A DNA stretch of 24,245 bases, taken from NCBI GenBank assembly GCA_023386675.1, contig JAEWJG010000080.1:1-24245 (forward strand), given 5' to 3'. The notes under the pieces are model-generated. The model was not told the origin of the DNA, ran no database searches, and saw only the letters and a program-made list of their open reading frames with translations. Numbering within the stretch: position 1 is the stretch's first letter; every line of letters begins with the position of its first letter. The stretch comes from Actinomycetes bacterium. Lineage in GTDB: Bacteria; Actinomycetota; Actinomycetes; Actinomycetales; Microbacteriaceae. Positions 8,895 through 16,694 of this stretch are shown in pieces. A program made the position numbers and the translations under genes.

Positions 8895-10052
8895 ATGAAG
8901 AGCTTCCTCCGGGGCGCCGCCCTCGCCTCCGTCGCCACCCTCGCTGTCGCCGGTCTCGCTGCCTGCGCGAGCGGATCGTCCGCCGCCGGCGACTCCTCGG
9001 CGAGCAGCCCCGTCTACTTCGGCGTCTCCGCCGCCGTGACCGGCCAGTACGCGCAGTACGGGGAGCAGTTCAAGGAGGCGTTCGACCTGGCCGCCGAGCA
9101 GGTCAACGCCAAGGGCGGAATCAACGGCCACCCGGTTCAGCTCAAGTACGAGGACTCGCAGTCCGACCCGAAGCAGTCGGTCGCGGTCGCCCAGAAGTTC
9201 GTCGGGGATGACAGCGTCAGCCTCGTGTTCGGCGACTACTCGTCGGCCGCCTCCATCCCTGCGTCACCGATCTACACCGCGGGCAAGCTGGTGCAGTACG
9301 GCTTCAACAACTCCAACCCGGACTTCACCGCCAAGGGAACGCAGTACCAGTGGTCGACCTCGATCACCACGAGCGCGACCTACACGTGGACGGCCGACTA
9401 CATCAAGAAGCAGGGGATCAAGTCGGTCGGCGTGACCTACCTGAACACCGCGGACTGGGGCATTCCCGCCTTCAACGCTTTCAAGGCGGAGGCGAAGAAG
9501 GTCGGTCTGAAGATCACCGACGCCGAGGGCGTCCTCGACACCTCCGACGACTACCGCCCGTCGCTGACCAAGGCGGTCGGCGGCAAGCCGGAGGCGTTCG
9601 TTCACATCGGCTACGGCCCGGACGCGGCGAAGATCGTCACCCAGCTGCGCGCGATCGGCTACGACGGCGCCTTCTACGGCGGCCAGGACGAGCAGTCGTT
9701 CGACGGCACGAAGGACGCCGAGGGCGCGATCAACGGCGCCGAGTTCCTGGCCTCCAACCCGGCGAAGGAGGTGCAGGACTTCGTGAAGGCCTTCAAGAAG
9801 AAGTACCCGCAGGAGACCGAGGTCACCGGCTTCGAGGCCGGCGCGTACGACGCGCTGAACGTCGCCGTCGCGGCCGCGAAGATCGGCGGCACGAGTCGTG
9901 AAGGCATCCTCGCCGGATTCAAGAAGGTGAAGGATGTGCCGAGCGTGGTCTACGGGAAGATCACCTTCGACCAGTCCACCCGCCGGGTGGCGTCGCCGCA
10001 GCTGACCCCGAGCGTCCTGAAGGACGGCAAGTGGGTCGCGTACAACGGCTGA
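8895..10052 (+). CDS. Branched-chain-amino-acid-type ABC transporter substrate-binding lipoprotein
   Basis: This is a 385-residue type I periplasmic-binding protein of the LivJ class, anchored outside the membrane. A positively charged start and hydrophobic stretch end in the lipobox LAAC with acceptor Cys24, followed by a Ser/Ala/Gly linker. The fold begins with VYFGVSAAVTGQYAQYGEQFKEAFDLA and KGGINGHPVQLKYEDSQSD, both typical of Peripla_BP_6 proteins. Ligand-loop regions GDYSSAAS and GFEAGAYDALNV follow. ATG 8895 has AGGACCC upstream. It is first in an operon with permease, ATPases and three redox genes. The family also binds amides, urea and aromatic acids, so leucine is not implied. The neighbouring oxidoreductases point to another substrate. 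Confidence 0.92.
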   Translation: MKSFLRGAALASVATLAVAGLAACASGSSAAGDSSASSPVYFGVSAAVTGQYAQYGEQFKEAFDLAAEQVNAKGGINGHPVQLKYEDSQSDPKQSVAVAQKFVGDDSVSLVFGDYSSAASIPASPIYTAGKLVQYGFNNSNPDFTAKGTQYQWSTSITTSATYTWTADYIKKQGIKSVGVTYLNTADWGIPAFNAFKAEAKKVGLKITDAEGVLDTSDDYRPSLTKAVGGKPEAFVHIGYGPDAAKIVTQLRAIGYDGAFYGGQDEQSFDGTKDAEGAINGAEFLASNPAKEVQDFVKAFKKKYPQETEVTGFEAGAYDALNVAVAAAKIGGTSREGILAGFKKVKDVPSVVYGKITFDQSTRRVASPQLTPSVLKDGKWVAYNG

Positions 10053-10070
10053 GCCGCTGACGCGCACATC

Positions 10071-11873
10071 ATGCTCGACACACTGATCGCCGGCCTGCTC
10101 CGAGGGAACGTCTACGCCCTCGGAGCGGTCGGCATCTCGCTCGTCTTCGGCGTCATGAACGTCGTCAACTTCGCCCAGTTCTCCTTCTTCGGGCTCGGCG
10201 CGATGCTGTCCTGGTTCTTCGTCGTGAAGATCGGGCTGCCGTTCTGGCTGACGCTCGTGCTCGTGCTCGTGATCTGCGGGGCGCTGGGGCTGCTGATCAA
10301 CGTGTCGGTGGTGCGACCGCTGGCGAAGTACCTGCCGCTCGCGGCGATGCTCTCCACCTACGCGATCTCGCTCATCCTGGACAATGCCTCCCAGATCGCG
10401 TTCACGGCGCAGTTCCGGGTGTTCCCGGATGTGCTGCCGACCTCCAACCTGCACATCGGGAGCATGCGCTTCGGGACCTCCGACCTGGCGATGCTGGGCA
10501 CGACCGCGGTGATCATGGTGTCGATGACGCTGTTCCTGAAGTACGGGAAGGTGGGTCGCGCGATCCGCGCCACCGCTCAGGACCAGGAGGCGGCCCTGCA
10601 GATGGGCATCCCGGTCGGGCAGGTGCAGCACGTCTCCTTCGTGATCGCCTCGGCGCTCGGCGGTCTCGCCGGGGTGTTCATCGCCCTCTACGTCGGGGTC
10701 GCCAACCCGAACTCCGGCCTGGATGTGGGCCTCACGGCGTTCGTCGCCGCCACGCTCGGCGGCCTCGGCTCGCTGGTCGGCGCCGTGATCGGCGGATTCC
10801 TGCTGGGCGTACTGGAGGCGTTCGGCATCCACTTCTTCGGCGACACCGCCCGCGAGATCATCATCTTCGTCATCCTCATCGTGGTGCTGATCGTGCGGCC
10901 CGGCGGCTTGCTCGGCAAGGTTCCGCTGTTCTCCACCGAGCCGTTGACGGGCACCTTCCTGGGCAAGGGGCGGCCGATCCGCATCCCCCGCTGGGTGTGG
11001 CTGGTGGCCTTCGTCGTCGGCGGTGTCGTGATCCCGCTGGTCGCGAACGACTACGTGCTCACCACCGGGACCCAGGTGCTGATCTACGCGATCATCGCCG
11101 CGGGGTTCACCGTCACGGCGGGGCAGGCGGGTGTGCTGGCGCTCGGCCAGGCCGGCCCGATCGCGATCGGCGCGTACGCGTCCGCCCTGCTGAGCCTGTA
11201 CCTGCACGTGCCGTTCTGGGTCGCGCTTCCACTGGCCGGGATCGCCGCGGCGGTGGTCGCCTCCATCCTGGCGTCGCCGATCTGGGGCGTGAAGGGGCAC
11301 TACATCTCGATCGCGACGCTCGGTCTCGGGATCGCCATCGTGGCGGTGATCCAGCTGGTGCTGCCGCAGGGGCTCTACAACATCCCGGTGCCGGAGTGGT
11401 TCGGGACGCCGCTGAACACCCCGCAGGCGTACTACCTGATCGACTTCGGCGCCCTGGTGGTCACCCTGCTGGTGATGTGGCGCCTCCGGTCCTCGCACCT
11501 CGGCAAAGTGATCTCCTCGGTCGGCTCCGACGAGGTCGCCGCCCTGGCCGCTGGCGTCCGGGGCCGCAACTACAAGGCGCTCGCGTTCGCGGTCTCCGGC
11601 TTCTTCGCCGGGATCGGCGGGTCGCTGCTCGCCCACCAGTACACGTACATCGACCCGACGGTCTTCACGATGCTCATGTCGCTGCTGGTGGTGACCATCG
11701 TCATCCTGGGCGGCATCAACCTGCCCTATGGGGCGGTGATCGGCGCGATCGTCCTGATCGGTGCGATGGAGCTGCTGCGCTTCACGCCGGAGCTCCGCAT
11801 CATCGTCTACGGGCTGGTCCTCATCCTGGTGGTGCGGTTCCGGCCGGGAGGGGTTCTGGTGAAGAACGCGTGA
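10071..11873 (+). CDS. Fused LivH-LivM branched-chain-amino-acid-type ABC permease
   Basis: This 600-residue membrane protein joins both permease halves usually made as separate proteins. The LivH half (about 1-285) starts with GLLRGNVYALGAVGISLVFGVMNVVNFAQ and ends with LIVRPGGLLGK. A linker of about 25 residues (PLFSTEPLTGTFLGKGRPIRIPR) leads to the LivM half (about 310-600), with GQAGVLALGQAGPIAIGAYA, GHYISIATLGLGIAIV and the final VVRFRPGGVLVKN. Together there are about 16-18 hydrophobic helices. It starts 18 nt after the binding-protein stop, and no clear Shine-Dalgarno sequence precedes ATG 10071. Its stop overlaps the next start by GTGA. The fusion fixes a 1:1 permease ratio. Confidence 0.93.
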   Translation: MLDTLIAGLLRGNVYALGAVGISLVFGVMNVVNFAQFSFFGLGAMLSWFFVVKIGLPFWLTLVLVLVICGALGLLINVSVVRPLAKYLPLAAMLSTYAISLILDNASQIAFTAQFRVFPDVLPTSNLHIGSMRFGTSDLAMLGTTAVIMVSMTLFLKYGKVGRAIRATAQDQEAALQMGIPVGQVQHVSFVIASALGGLAGVFIALYVGVANPNSGLDVGLTAFVAATLGGLGSLVGAVIGGFLLGVLEAFGIHFFGDTAREIIIFVILIVVLIVRPGGLLGKVPLFSTEPLTGTFLGKGRPIRIPRWVWLVAFVVGGVVIPLVANDYVLTTGTQVLIYAIIAAGFTVTAGQAGVLALGQAGPIAIGAYASALLSLYLHVPFWVALPLAGIAAAVVASILASPIWGVKGHYISIATLGLGIAIVAVIQLVLPQGLYNIPVPEWFGTPLNTPQAYYLIDFGALVVTLLVMWRLRSSHLGKVISSVGSDEVAALAAGVRGRNYKALAFAVSGFFAGIGGSLLAHQYTYIDPTVFTMLMSLLVVTIVILGGINLPYGAVIGAIVLIGAMELLRFTPELRIIVYGLVLILVVRFRPGGVLVKNA

Positions 11874-12745
11874 GCGACGAGACGAGGACGGAGACGCCGC
11901 TGCTGGAGGTCCGCGAGCTGGAGCGGCACTTCGAGGGTCTGAAGGCGGTCGACGGGATCTCGTTCACCGTGGAGCGCGGCGAGGTCGTCTCGATCATCGG
12001 TCCGAACGGCTCGGGCAAGACCACCACTCTGAATCTGGTGACGGGGGCGCTCCGGCCGAACGGCGGGACCATCGCCCTGGACGGCGAGCGGATCGAGCGC
12101 GCCGACAGCGCCCGGATCGCCGAGCACGGCATCGCGCGCACGTTCCAGAACGGGCGCGTCTTCGCGACGCTCTCGGTAGCCGACAACATCGAGGTCGGGC
12201 TGCACTCGACGCTTGTGGCGAACCGGCCCTTCCGGCGGCTGTCGAACGTCTTCCTGCTGCGCTGGATCCCGCTGCTCGCGGAGCTCTACATCGCGATCGT
12301 CGGCACGCCGGCCTCGCGGCGCGAGCAGAAGCGGATCGACGCCGTGATCGCGACGGAGATCGACCGGTTCGAGGCGCGCCTCGGGCCGCGGCGCGACGAC
12401 CCGGCGTACTCGCTCAGCTACGCGAACCGGCGCCGGACCGAGATCGCCCGCGCGCTCGCGTCGGAACCGAAGCTGCTGGTGCTCGACGAGCCGACGGCGG
12501 GCATGAACCAGTCGGAGACCGCCGAGGTGCTGCAGCAGCTGCTCGAGTTGAAGGCCGGCGGGCAGAGCATCCTGCTCGTGGAGCACAAGCTCGACCTGGT
12601 GATGACGGTCTCGGACCGGGTGATCGTGATGGACGGCGGGCGCATCATCGCCCACGGGCGCCCGGACGAGGTGCGCCGTGACAGTGCGGTGGTCGAGGCC
12701 TACCTCGGACGCCGCCGTGGGCTCGGAGGGGTGGACCTGGTATGA
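11870..12745 (+). CDS. Liv-type ABC ATPase, LivG position, with degenerate signature motif
   Basis: This 291-residue nucleotide-binding subunit has Walker A GPNGSGKT at 44-51, Walker B LLVLDEPTAGMN, and a switch His in LLVEHKLDLVM. LivG proteins normally carry a signature like LAYGQQRRLEIARA. Here it reads LSYANRRRTEIARA at 182-195, so the central Gly is Ala185 and the Gln is Asn186. The segment between the Q-loop and the signature (about 105-165) is longer than in E. coli LivG and contains a hydrophobic stretch WIPLLAELYIAIVG. GTG 11870 overlaps the permease stop (GTGA), and its own stop overlaps the next ATG (ATGA). It pairs with the LivF-like ATPase. Confidence 0.92.
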   Translation: MSDETRTETPLLEVRELERHFEGLKAVDGISFTVERGEVVSIIGPNGSGKTTTLNLVTGALRPNGGTIALDGERIERADSARIAEHGIARTFQNGRVFATLSVADNIEVGLHSTLVANRPFRRLSNVFLLRWIPLLAELYIAIVGTPASRREQKRIDAVIATEIDRFEARLGPRRDDPAYSLSYANRRRTEIARALASEPKLLVLDEPTAGMNQSETAEVLQQLLELKAGGQSILLVEHKLDLVMTVSDRVIVMDGGRIIAHGRPDEVRRDSAVVEAYLGRRRGLGGVDLV

Positions 12746-13464
12746 CCGAGCTGCTCGCCCTGGACGACGTGAACGTCTACTACGGCCCCTTCCACGCTCT
12801 GCGCGGCAACACGCTCACCGTGGGGGAGGGCGAGATCGTCTCGCTGCTCGGCGGCAACGCCAGCGGCAAGTCGACGACCATGAAGACCATCCTGGGCCTG
12901 GTACGGCCGAAGTCGGGCACGGTGCGCTTCGCGGGCGAGGACGTGACGCACGCGTCCACCCGTCGCCGGGTCCGCGCCGGGATCGCGTCGGTCCCGGAGG
13001 CGCGCCGCGTCTTCCCGGAGATGACGGTCGACGAGAACCTGATCGCCGGCGCGTACACCCGCCGCGACAAGGCCGGCGTCGCAGAGGACCTGGAGCGGAT
13101 GCGCACCCACTTCCCGCGGCTCGGCGAGCGCCGCAGGCAGCAGGCCGGGACGCTCTCCGGCGGCGAGCAGCAGATGCTCGCGTTCGCGCGCGCTCTGATG
13201 AGCCGCCCGAAGCTGGTGTGCATGGACGAGCCGACGATGGGGCTCTCACCCAAGCTGGTCGACCAGGTGCTCGACGAGATCGTGCGGATCAACCGGGAGC
13301 TGGGCGTCGCCGTGCTCTTCGTCGAGCAGCAGGCGGAGCTGGCTCTGTCCATCGCCTCCCGCGGATACGTGCTCGCGACGGGGGAGATCGTCCTGCAGGG
13401 CACCGCGCAGGAGCTGCTCGACGACCCCCAGATCCAAGAGGCCTACCTCGGAAAGGCAGTGTGA
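12742..13464 (+). CDS. Liv-type ABC ATPase, LivF position
   Basis: This 240-residue partner ATPase has Walker A GGNASGKST at 37-45, the LivF-type segment IASVPEARRVFPEMTVDENL, an intact signature LSGGE at 138-142, Walker B LVCMDEPTMGLSP, and FVEQQAELAL at the switch region. Length and ending (IQEAYLGKAV) are normal for LivF. ATG 12742 overlaps the LivG stop by four bases, and its stop overlaps the GTG of the monooxygenase gene. Transporter and enzymes therefore form one translationally coupled unit. Confidence 0.93.
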   Translation: MTELLALDDVNVYYGPFHALRGNTLTVGEGEIVSLLGGNASGKSTTMKTILGLVRPKSGTVRFAGEDVTHASTRRRVRAGIASVPEARRVFPEMTVDENLIAGAYTRRDKAGVAEDLERMRTHFPRLGERRRQQAGTLSGGEQQMLAFARALMSRPKLVCMDEPTMGLSPKLVDQVLDEIVRINRELGVAVLFVEQQAELALSIASRGYVLATGEIVLQGTAQELLDDPQIQEAYLGKAV

Positions 13465-14522
13465 CAGTGACCACCCCCACGGGCGCGCGGACGCGTCTCG
13501 GATTCTTCACCCGGCTTCTGGATGACGGCACCGCCCTCCAGCGCTACCGCAACGCGCTCGACCAGTTCGTCCGAGCGGAGGAGCTGGGGCTCGACTCGGT
13601 CTGGGTCGCGCAGCACCACTTCCACGAGGACGAGGGCGGCCTTCCGTCGCCGTTCGTGCTGCTCGCGCAGGCGGCGGCGCGCACGTCGCGCATCCACCTG
13701 GCCACGGGCATCGTGACGCTGCCGCTGGAGGCACCGCTGCGGGTCGCGGAGGATGCGGCGGTGCTGCAGCTGCTGTCGGACGGCCGGCTGGAGCTGGGCA
13801 TCGGCTCCGGCGGAACGCCGTCGTCGTTCCCGCCGTTCGGGCACGACTCCGCCGACCGGGCCGCGATCTACGACCGGCACCGCGAGCTCCTGGTCAGCGC
13901 GCTGCGCGGCGACGAGCTCACCACCGACGGTGGCGCGCTGTACCCCGCGGCGCCCGACCTGCTCGGCCGGATCTGGGAGGCCACCTTCTCGGCGGCGGGC
14001 GCGGAGCGGATCGGCCGCCGCGGCAACGGCCTCATGCTGTCGCGCACCCAGCCGCGCCAGCAGTGGGAGGGGCCGGGTTCCCCCGAGCTGCAGGAGTCGA
14101 TCGTCGACGCCTACCTGGACGCGCTTCCGGACGGGGTCGAGCCGCGCATCCTCGCCTCCCGCTCCGCTCTCGTCGTCGACACCGAGGCGGAGGCCGCCCA
14201 GTGGATCCGTCGCGGGATCGAGCGGAGCACGTCGTACCTGCGCTCGCAGCGGGTCGAGGTGCCGAGCGGTGTGACGGATGCCGAGCTGCTGGCGTGGCTC
14301 GACGTCCACGTCGGAACGCCGGAGCAGGTGCTCGCCTCGCTGGCGACGGACGGCATCCTCGCCCGCGCGACGGACGTCGCCTTCCAGCCGCACCCGATCG
14401 ACCCGTCCCACGACGCGGTGCTCCGCTCGCTCGAACTCATCGCCACCCGGGTCGCCCCGGACCTCCTCGGCTGGTCGCCCGACCCCGCCGCCACCGACCG
14501 ACTGGAAAGGATCACGCTGTGA
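13461..14522 (+). CDS. Luciferase-like FMN-dependent monooxygenase (KPN_01858-like family)
   Basis: This is a 353-residue bacterial-luciferase-fold (LLM) protein. Family features are: RLGFFTRLLDDG at the first strand; GLDSVWVAQHHFHEDEGGLPSPFVLLAQAAART (about 48-80), with the His-His pair typical of LLM enzymes; IHLATGIVTLPLEAPLRVAEDAAVLQLLSDGRLELGIGSGG (about 82-122), the flavin-site beta-alpha segment; and a C-terminal helical part that interacts with a reductase or dimer partner. Order and neighbours match the set of LLM KPN_01858, CMD Avi_7170 and AhpD-like Avi_7169 families. These enzymes use reduced FMN and O2, but the substrate of this branch is unknown to me. GTG 13461 overlaps the LivF stop and has GGAAAGG upstream; GTG 13467 is an alternative start. 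Confidence 0.88.
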   Translation: MTVTTPTGARTRLGFFTRLLDDGTALQRYRNALDQFVRAEELGLDSVWVAQHHFHEDEGGLPSPFVLLAQAAARTSRIHLATGIVTLPLEAPLRVAEDAAVLQLLSDGRLELGIGSGGTPSSFPPFGHDSADRAAIYDRHRELLVSALRGDELTTDGGALYPAAPDLLGRIWEATFSAAGAERIGRRGNGLMLSRTQPRQQWEGPGSPELQESIVDAYLDALPDGVEPRILASRSALVVDTEAEAAQWIRRGIERSTSYLRSQRVEVPSGVTDAELLAWLDVHVGTPEQVLASLATDGILARATDVAFQPHPIDPSHDAVLRSLELIATRVAPDLLGWSPDPAATDRLERITL

Positions 14523-15118
14523 CCGATAATGCTGTGACCGACGTCATCGACCGACTCGTCGGCATCGCCGCCGGCGATGCTCTGGACACGCTTCGCGACC
14601 AGCGTCCGAACGCCCGAGCCAATGCGCAGGCCAGCTTCGACGCGCTGTTCCGTTCGGACGAGCTCGAGGAGGTCGGACAGGGGGAGCGCCTCGCGCTGGC
14701 CTACTGGACGGTCGCCCTCTCGCTGTCGCCGACGGCCTCCTTCTACCGCGACCTGCTCGCCGCGGAGGACGCGGCGACCGCGGAGGTGCTCGACGCCGCC
14801 CTGCCCGGTGCGGTCACCAGCGGCCCGTACGGCGACTACCCGGAAGGACCGCTGACCGTCGAGAACGTCACCGGCCTGATCTGGGAGCCGGACGCGACGC
14901 TGGCCGCGACCGTCGGCCCACGCCTCGCCGCCGCGCTGGCCCACACGCATCTGCTGGTCTACCGACCGCGCGACGCCTCGGCGGACGCCATCCAGACGCT
15001 GCTCGACGCCGGCTGGTCGACCACCGGCATCGTCACGCTGTCGCAGCTCGTCGCGTTCCTGAGCTTCCAGCTCCGCGTCGTCGCGGGCCTCACCGTCCTG
15101 AAAGGAGAGCTCGCATGA
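14519..15118 (+). CDS. CMD-fold protein without cysteines (Avi_7170-like family)
   Basis: This 199-residue, mostly helical protein fits the carboxymuconolactone decarboxylase/AhpD fold. It has an N-terminal helical arm MTDNAVTDVIDRLVG, a core LALAYWTVALSLSPTASFYRDLLA (about 60-85), and a final helix pair TLLDAGWSTTGIVTLSQLVAFLSFQLRVVAGL (about 160-192), which is the usual CMD ending. It contains no cysteine, so it cannot perform the CxxC peroxidase chemistry of AhpD. A structural, binding or lactone/proton-transfer role is more likely. GTG 14519 overlaps the previous stop by four bases, with GGAAAGGA at 7-nt spacing. It precedes a CxxC paralogue, which suggests a hetero-oligomer. Confidence 0.85.
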   Translation: MTDNAVTDVIDRLVGIAAGDALDTLRDQRPNARANAQASFDALFRSDELEEVGQGERLALAYWTVALSLSPTASFYRDLLAAEDAATAEVLDAALPGAVTSGPYGDYPEGPLTVENVTGLIWEPDATLAATVGPRLAAALAHTHLLVYRPRDASADAIQTLLDAGWSTTGIVTLSQLVAFLSFQLRVVAGLTVLKGELA

Positions 15119-15723
15119 GCGAGACAGTCATCCAGCACACCTTCGAGGCGCCCAACGCGTTCACGCAGGCCGAGCTCGGCTGGGAGGCGTGGCTGGAGCC
15201 CCTGCCGCTCGAGGAGCTCACCGAGCGGCACTACGACGGCCTCGTCGACAAGGGCCGTGCCAACAGCCCGTACTTCCGGCTCCTCGTGCGCGACCCCGAC
15301 ATCCTCGGCGCGCGCACCCGCACCGACAACGACATCTTCTACAACGAGAAGGGCGGCCTGACGCGCGCGCTCCGCGAGCTGTCCGCCACGGCGGCCTCAC
15401 GCACGAACGGCTGCATCTTCTGCGCCTCGGTGCACTCTCGGTTCGCCAGCCACAAGTCCAAGCGGCCCGAGGACGTCCAGCGCCTGCTCGACGAGGGCAC
15501 CTCCTCCCGGCAGGACGACCCGCAGTGGCGTGCCGTGATCGACGCGTCGGTCGCGCTGACAGCCATCCCGAACGAGTTCGGCCCGGAGAACGTGCGCGCC
15601 CTGCGCGAGGCCGGACTCGACGATCTCGCCATCATCGACGCGATCAACGGCGCCGCCTTCTTCAACTGGGCGAACCGGTTGATGCTGTCGCTGGGGGAGC
15701 CGACGCCGCCGGCGGAGGGGTGA
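15115..15723 (+). CDS. AhpD-like alkylhydroperoxidase-domain protein (Avi_7169-like family)
   Basis: This 202-residue CMD/AhpD-fold protein has a complete redox motif NGCIFCASVH with Cys100, Cys103 and His107, and an upstream Glu88 in the proton-relay position. The N-terminal part (FEAPNAFTQAELGWEAWLEPLP) is a family-specific extension. The C-terminal helices include GLDDLAIIDAINGAAFFNWANRLMLSLGEP, the common CMD ending. AhpD proteins reduce peroxides using thiol partners; here the enzyme may remove hydroperoxide made by the monooxygenase two genes upstream. ATG 15115 overlaps the previous stop (ATGA) and has AAAGGAGAG upstream. It is the last gene of the operon; convergent phzF-like follows after 50 nt. 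Confidence 0.88.
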   Translation: MSETVIQHTFEAPNAFTQAELGWEAWLEPLPLEELTERHYDGLVDKGRANSPYFRLLVRDPDILGARTRTDNDIFYNEKGGLTRALRELSATAASRTNGCIFCASVHSRFASHKSKRPEDVQRLLDEGTSSRQDDPQWRAVIDASVALTAIPNEFGPENVRALREAGLDDLAIIDAINGAAFFNWANRLMLSLGEPTPPAEG

Positions 15724-15773
15724 TCGACGCTCCCGACGGCCCTCAGTCGATGCCGTAGGCCGCAGTCAGGGGC

Positions 15774-16613
15774 TCACTCGGAGTCGAGGCGTGCCACGGT
15801 CCCGCTCACGCGAACCCGTCCCCGCGACGGGACCTCGACGCTCAGGAGGCAGGGGCGACCCGTCTCGCCTCCCTGCTCGACGGTGATCGTGGCCGGGGTG
15901 GCGATGTGGCCTCCCCACCGCAGGTATGCGCCGAGATCGGCCGCGGCCGACCCCGTTGCGGGGTCCTCCCGGATGCCGCCACGTGGGAAAGGGTTCCGGC
16001 TGCGGAAGAGCGTCCGGGACAACCGGTGCACGACGGGGACCGTTCCGTCCCACCCCCGCTCGTCCTGGATCCGGAGGACCTCGTCCGGGTCATGGTCGAG
16101 CCGGGCCAGAGCGTCCGCGGTCACCGGGACGACCGGATGAGGATTGCCGCCGCGTACGAGAGCAGGCGGCAGTCGCGGGTCGAGATCCGCCCGCGTGAGG
16201 CGAAGCGCGTGGAGGAGCTCGTCGAGCGTCGTCTCGTCCAGGGGCTCGACCGACGTCTCGACCGCCGTCAGCACCGCGCGGTGGGCGGACGCCTCCACGA
16301 GGACCTCGCCGGCGTTCGTCCGCAGCCGGACGACCCCGGTCGCCCCCGCCCGCGCGAGCGCGGCTCCGGACGCGATGGTCGCATGCCCGCAGAACGCGAT
16401 CTCCGCTCGCGGAGTGAAGTAGCGGATCCGAGCCGACCCGGGCGCGACATCGGAGAGGAAGGCCGACTCGCTGAAGCCGAGCTGGGTCGCGATGTCCTGC
16501 ATGTCGGCGTCCGACAGGAAGTCGGCGCCCAGCACCACACCGGCCGGGTTGCCCGAGGAGGGTACCCGCGGGATCGTGAAAGCCCGGTACCGCTCGATGG
16601 TCGCGTAGGTCAT
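15774..16613 (-). CDS. PhzF family isomerase/epimerase-like protein
   Basis: This 279-residue two-lobed protein of the diaminopimelate-epimerase fold shows family hallmarks in order: GNPAGVVL at 21-28; FSESAFL with Glu49 at the PhzF catalytic position; YFTPRAEIAFCGHATIAS (about 65-82); and DPATGSAAADLGAYL in the C-terminal lobe. No catalytic Cys pair is present, so it is PhzF-type rather than an epimerase. No phenazine genes are nearby; stand-alone PhzF-like proteins are widespread and mostly uncharacterised. ATG 16613 is preceded by AGAAGTGAG. It converges on the AhpD-like gene. The AKR gene 82 nt upstream is on the same strand, so the two could be co-transcribed. Confidence 0.88.
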   Translation of the reverse strand: MTYATIERYRAFTIPRVPSSGNPAGVVLGADFLSDADMQDIATQLGFSESAFLSDVAPGSARIRYFTPRAEIAFCGHATIASGAALARAGATGVVRLRTNAGEVLVEASAHRAVLTAVETSVEPLDETTLDELLHALRLTRADLDPRLPPALVRGGNPHPVVPVTADALARLDHDPDEVLRIQDERGWDGTVPVVHRLSRTLFRSRNPFPRGGIREDPATGSAAADLGAYLRWGGHIATPATITVEQGGETGRPCLLSVEVPSRGRVRVSGTVARLDSE

Positions 16614-16694
16614 GGCTCACTTCTACTGAGCCCTGGCGGCGAGCGGTAGCGCCAATCCGTGATCCGTGGCCTGCCGTGGCGCGGGCGGTGTCGT

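Noticed and set aside
9264..11636. 790-residue minus-strand open frame across the Liv-type operon
   Set aside because: It is the antisense shadow of the binding protein and permease, with His/Arg/Asp/Gln-rich composition and no domain.
15724..15773. Bidirectional terminator between AhpD-like and PhzF-like genes
   Set aside because: Only a 5-bp ACGGC/GCCGT stem with an 11-nt loop is present, too weak to call.
15774..16613. Phenazine biosynthesis cluster because of the PhzF-like gene
   Set aside because: No phzA/B/C/D/E/G neighbours are present; stand-alone PhzF-fold proteins are common and unrelated to phenazines.
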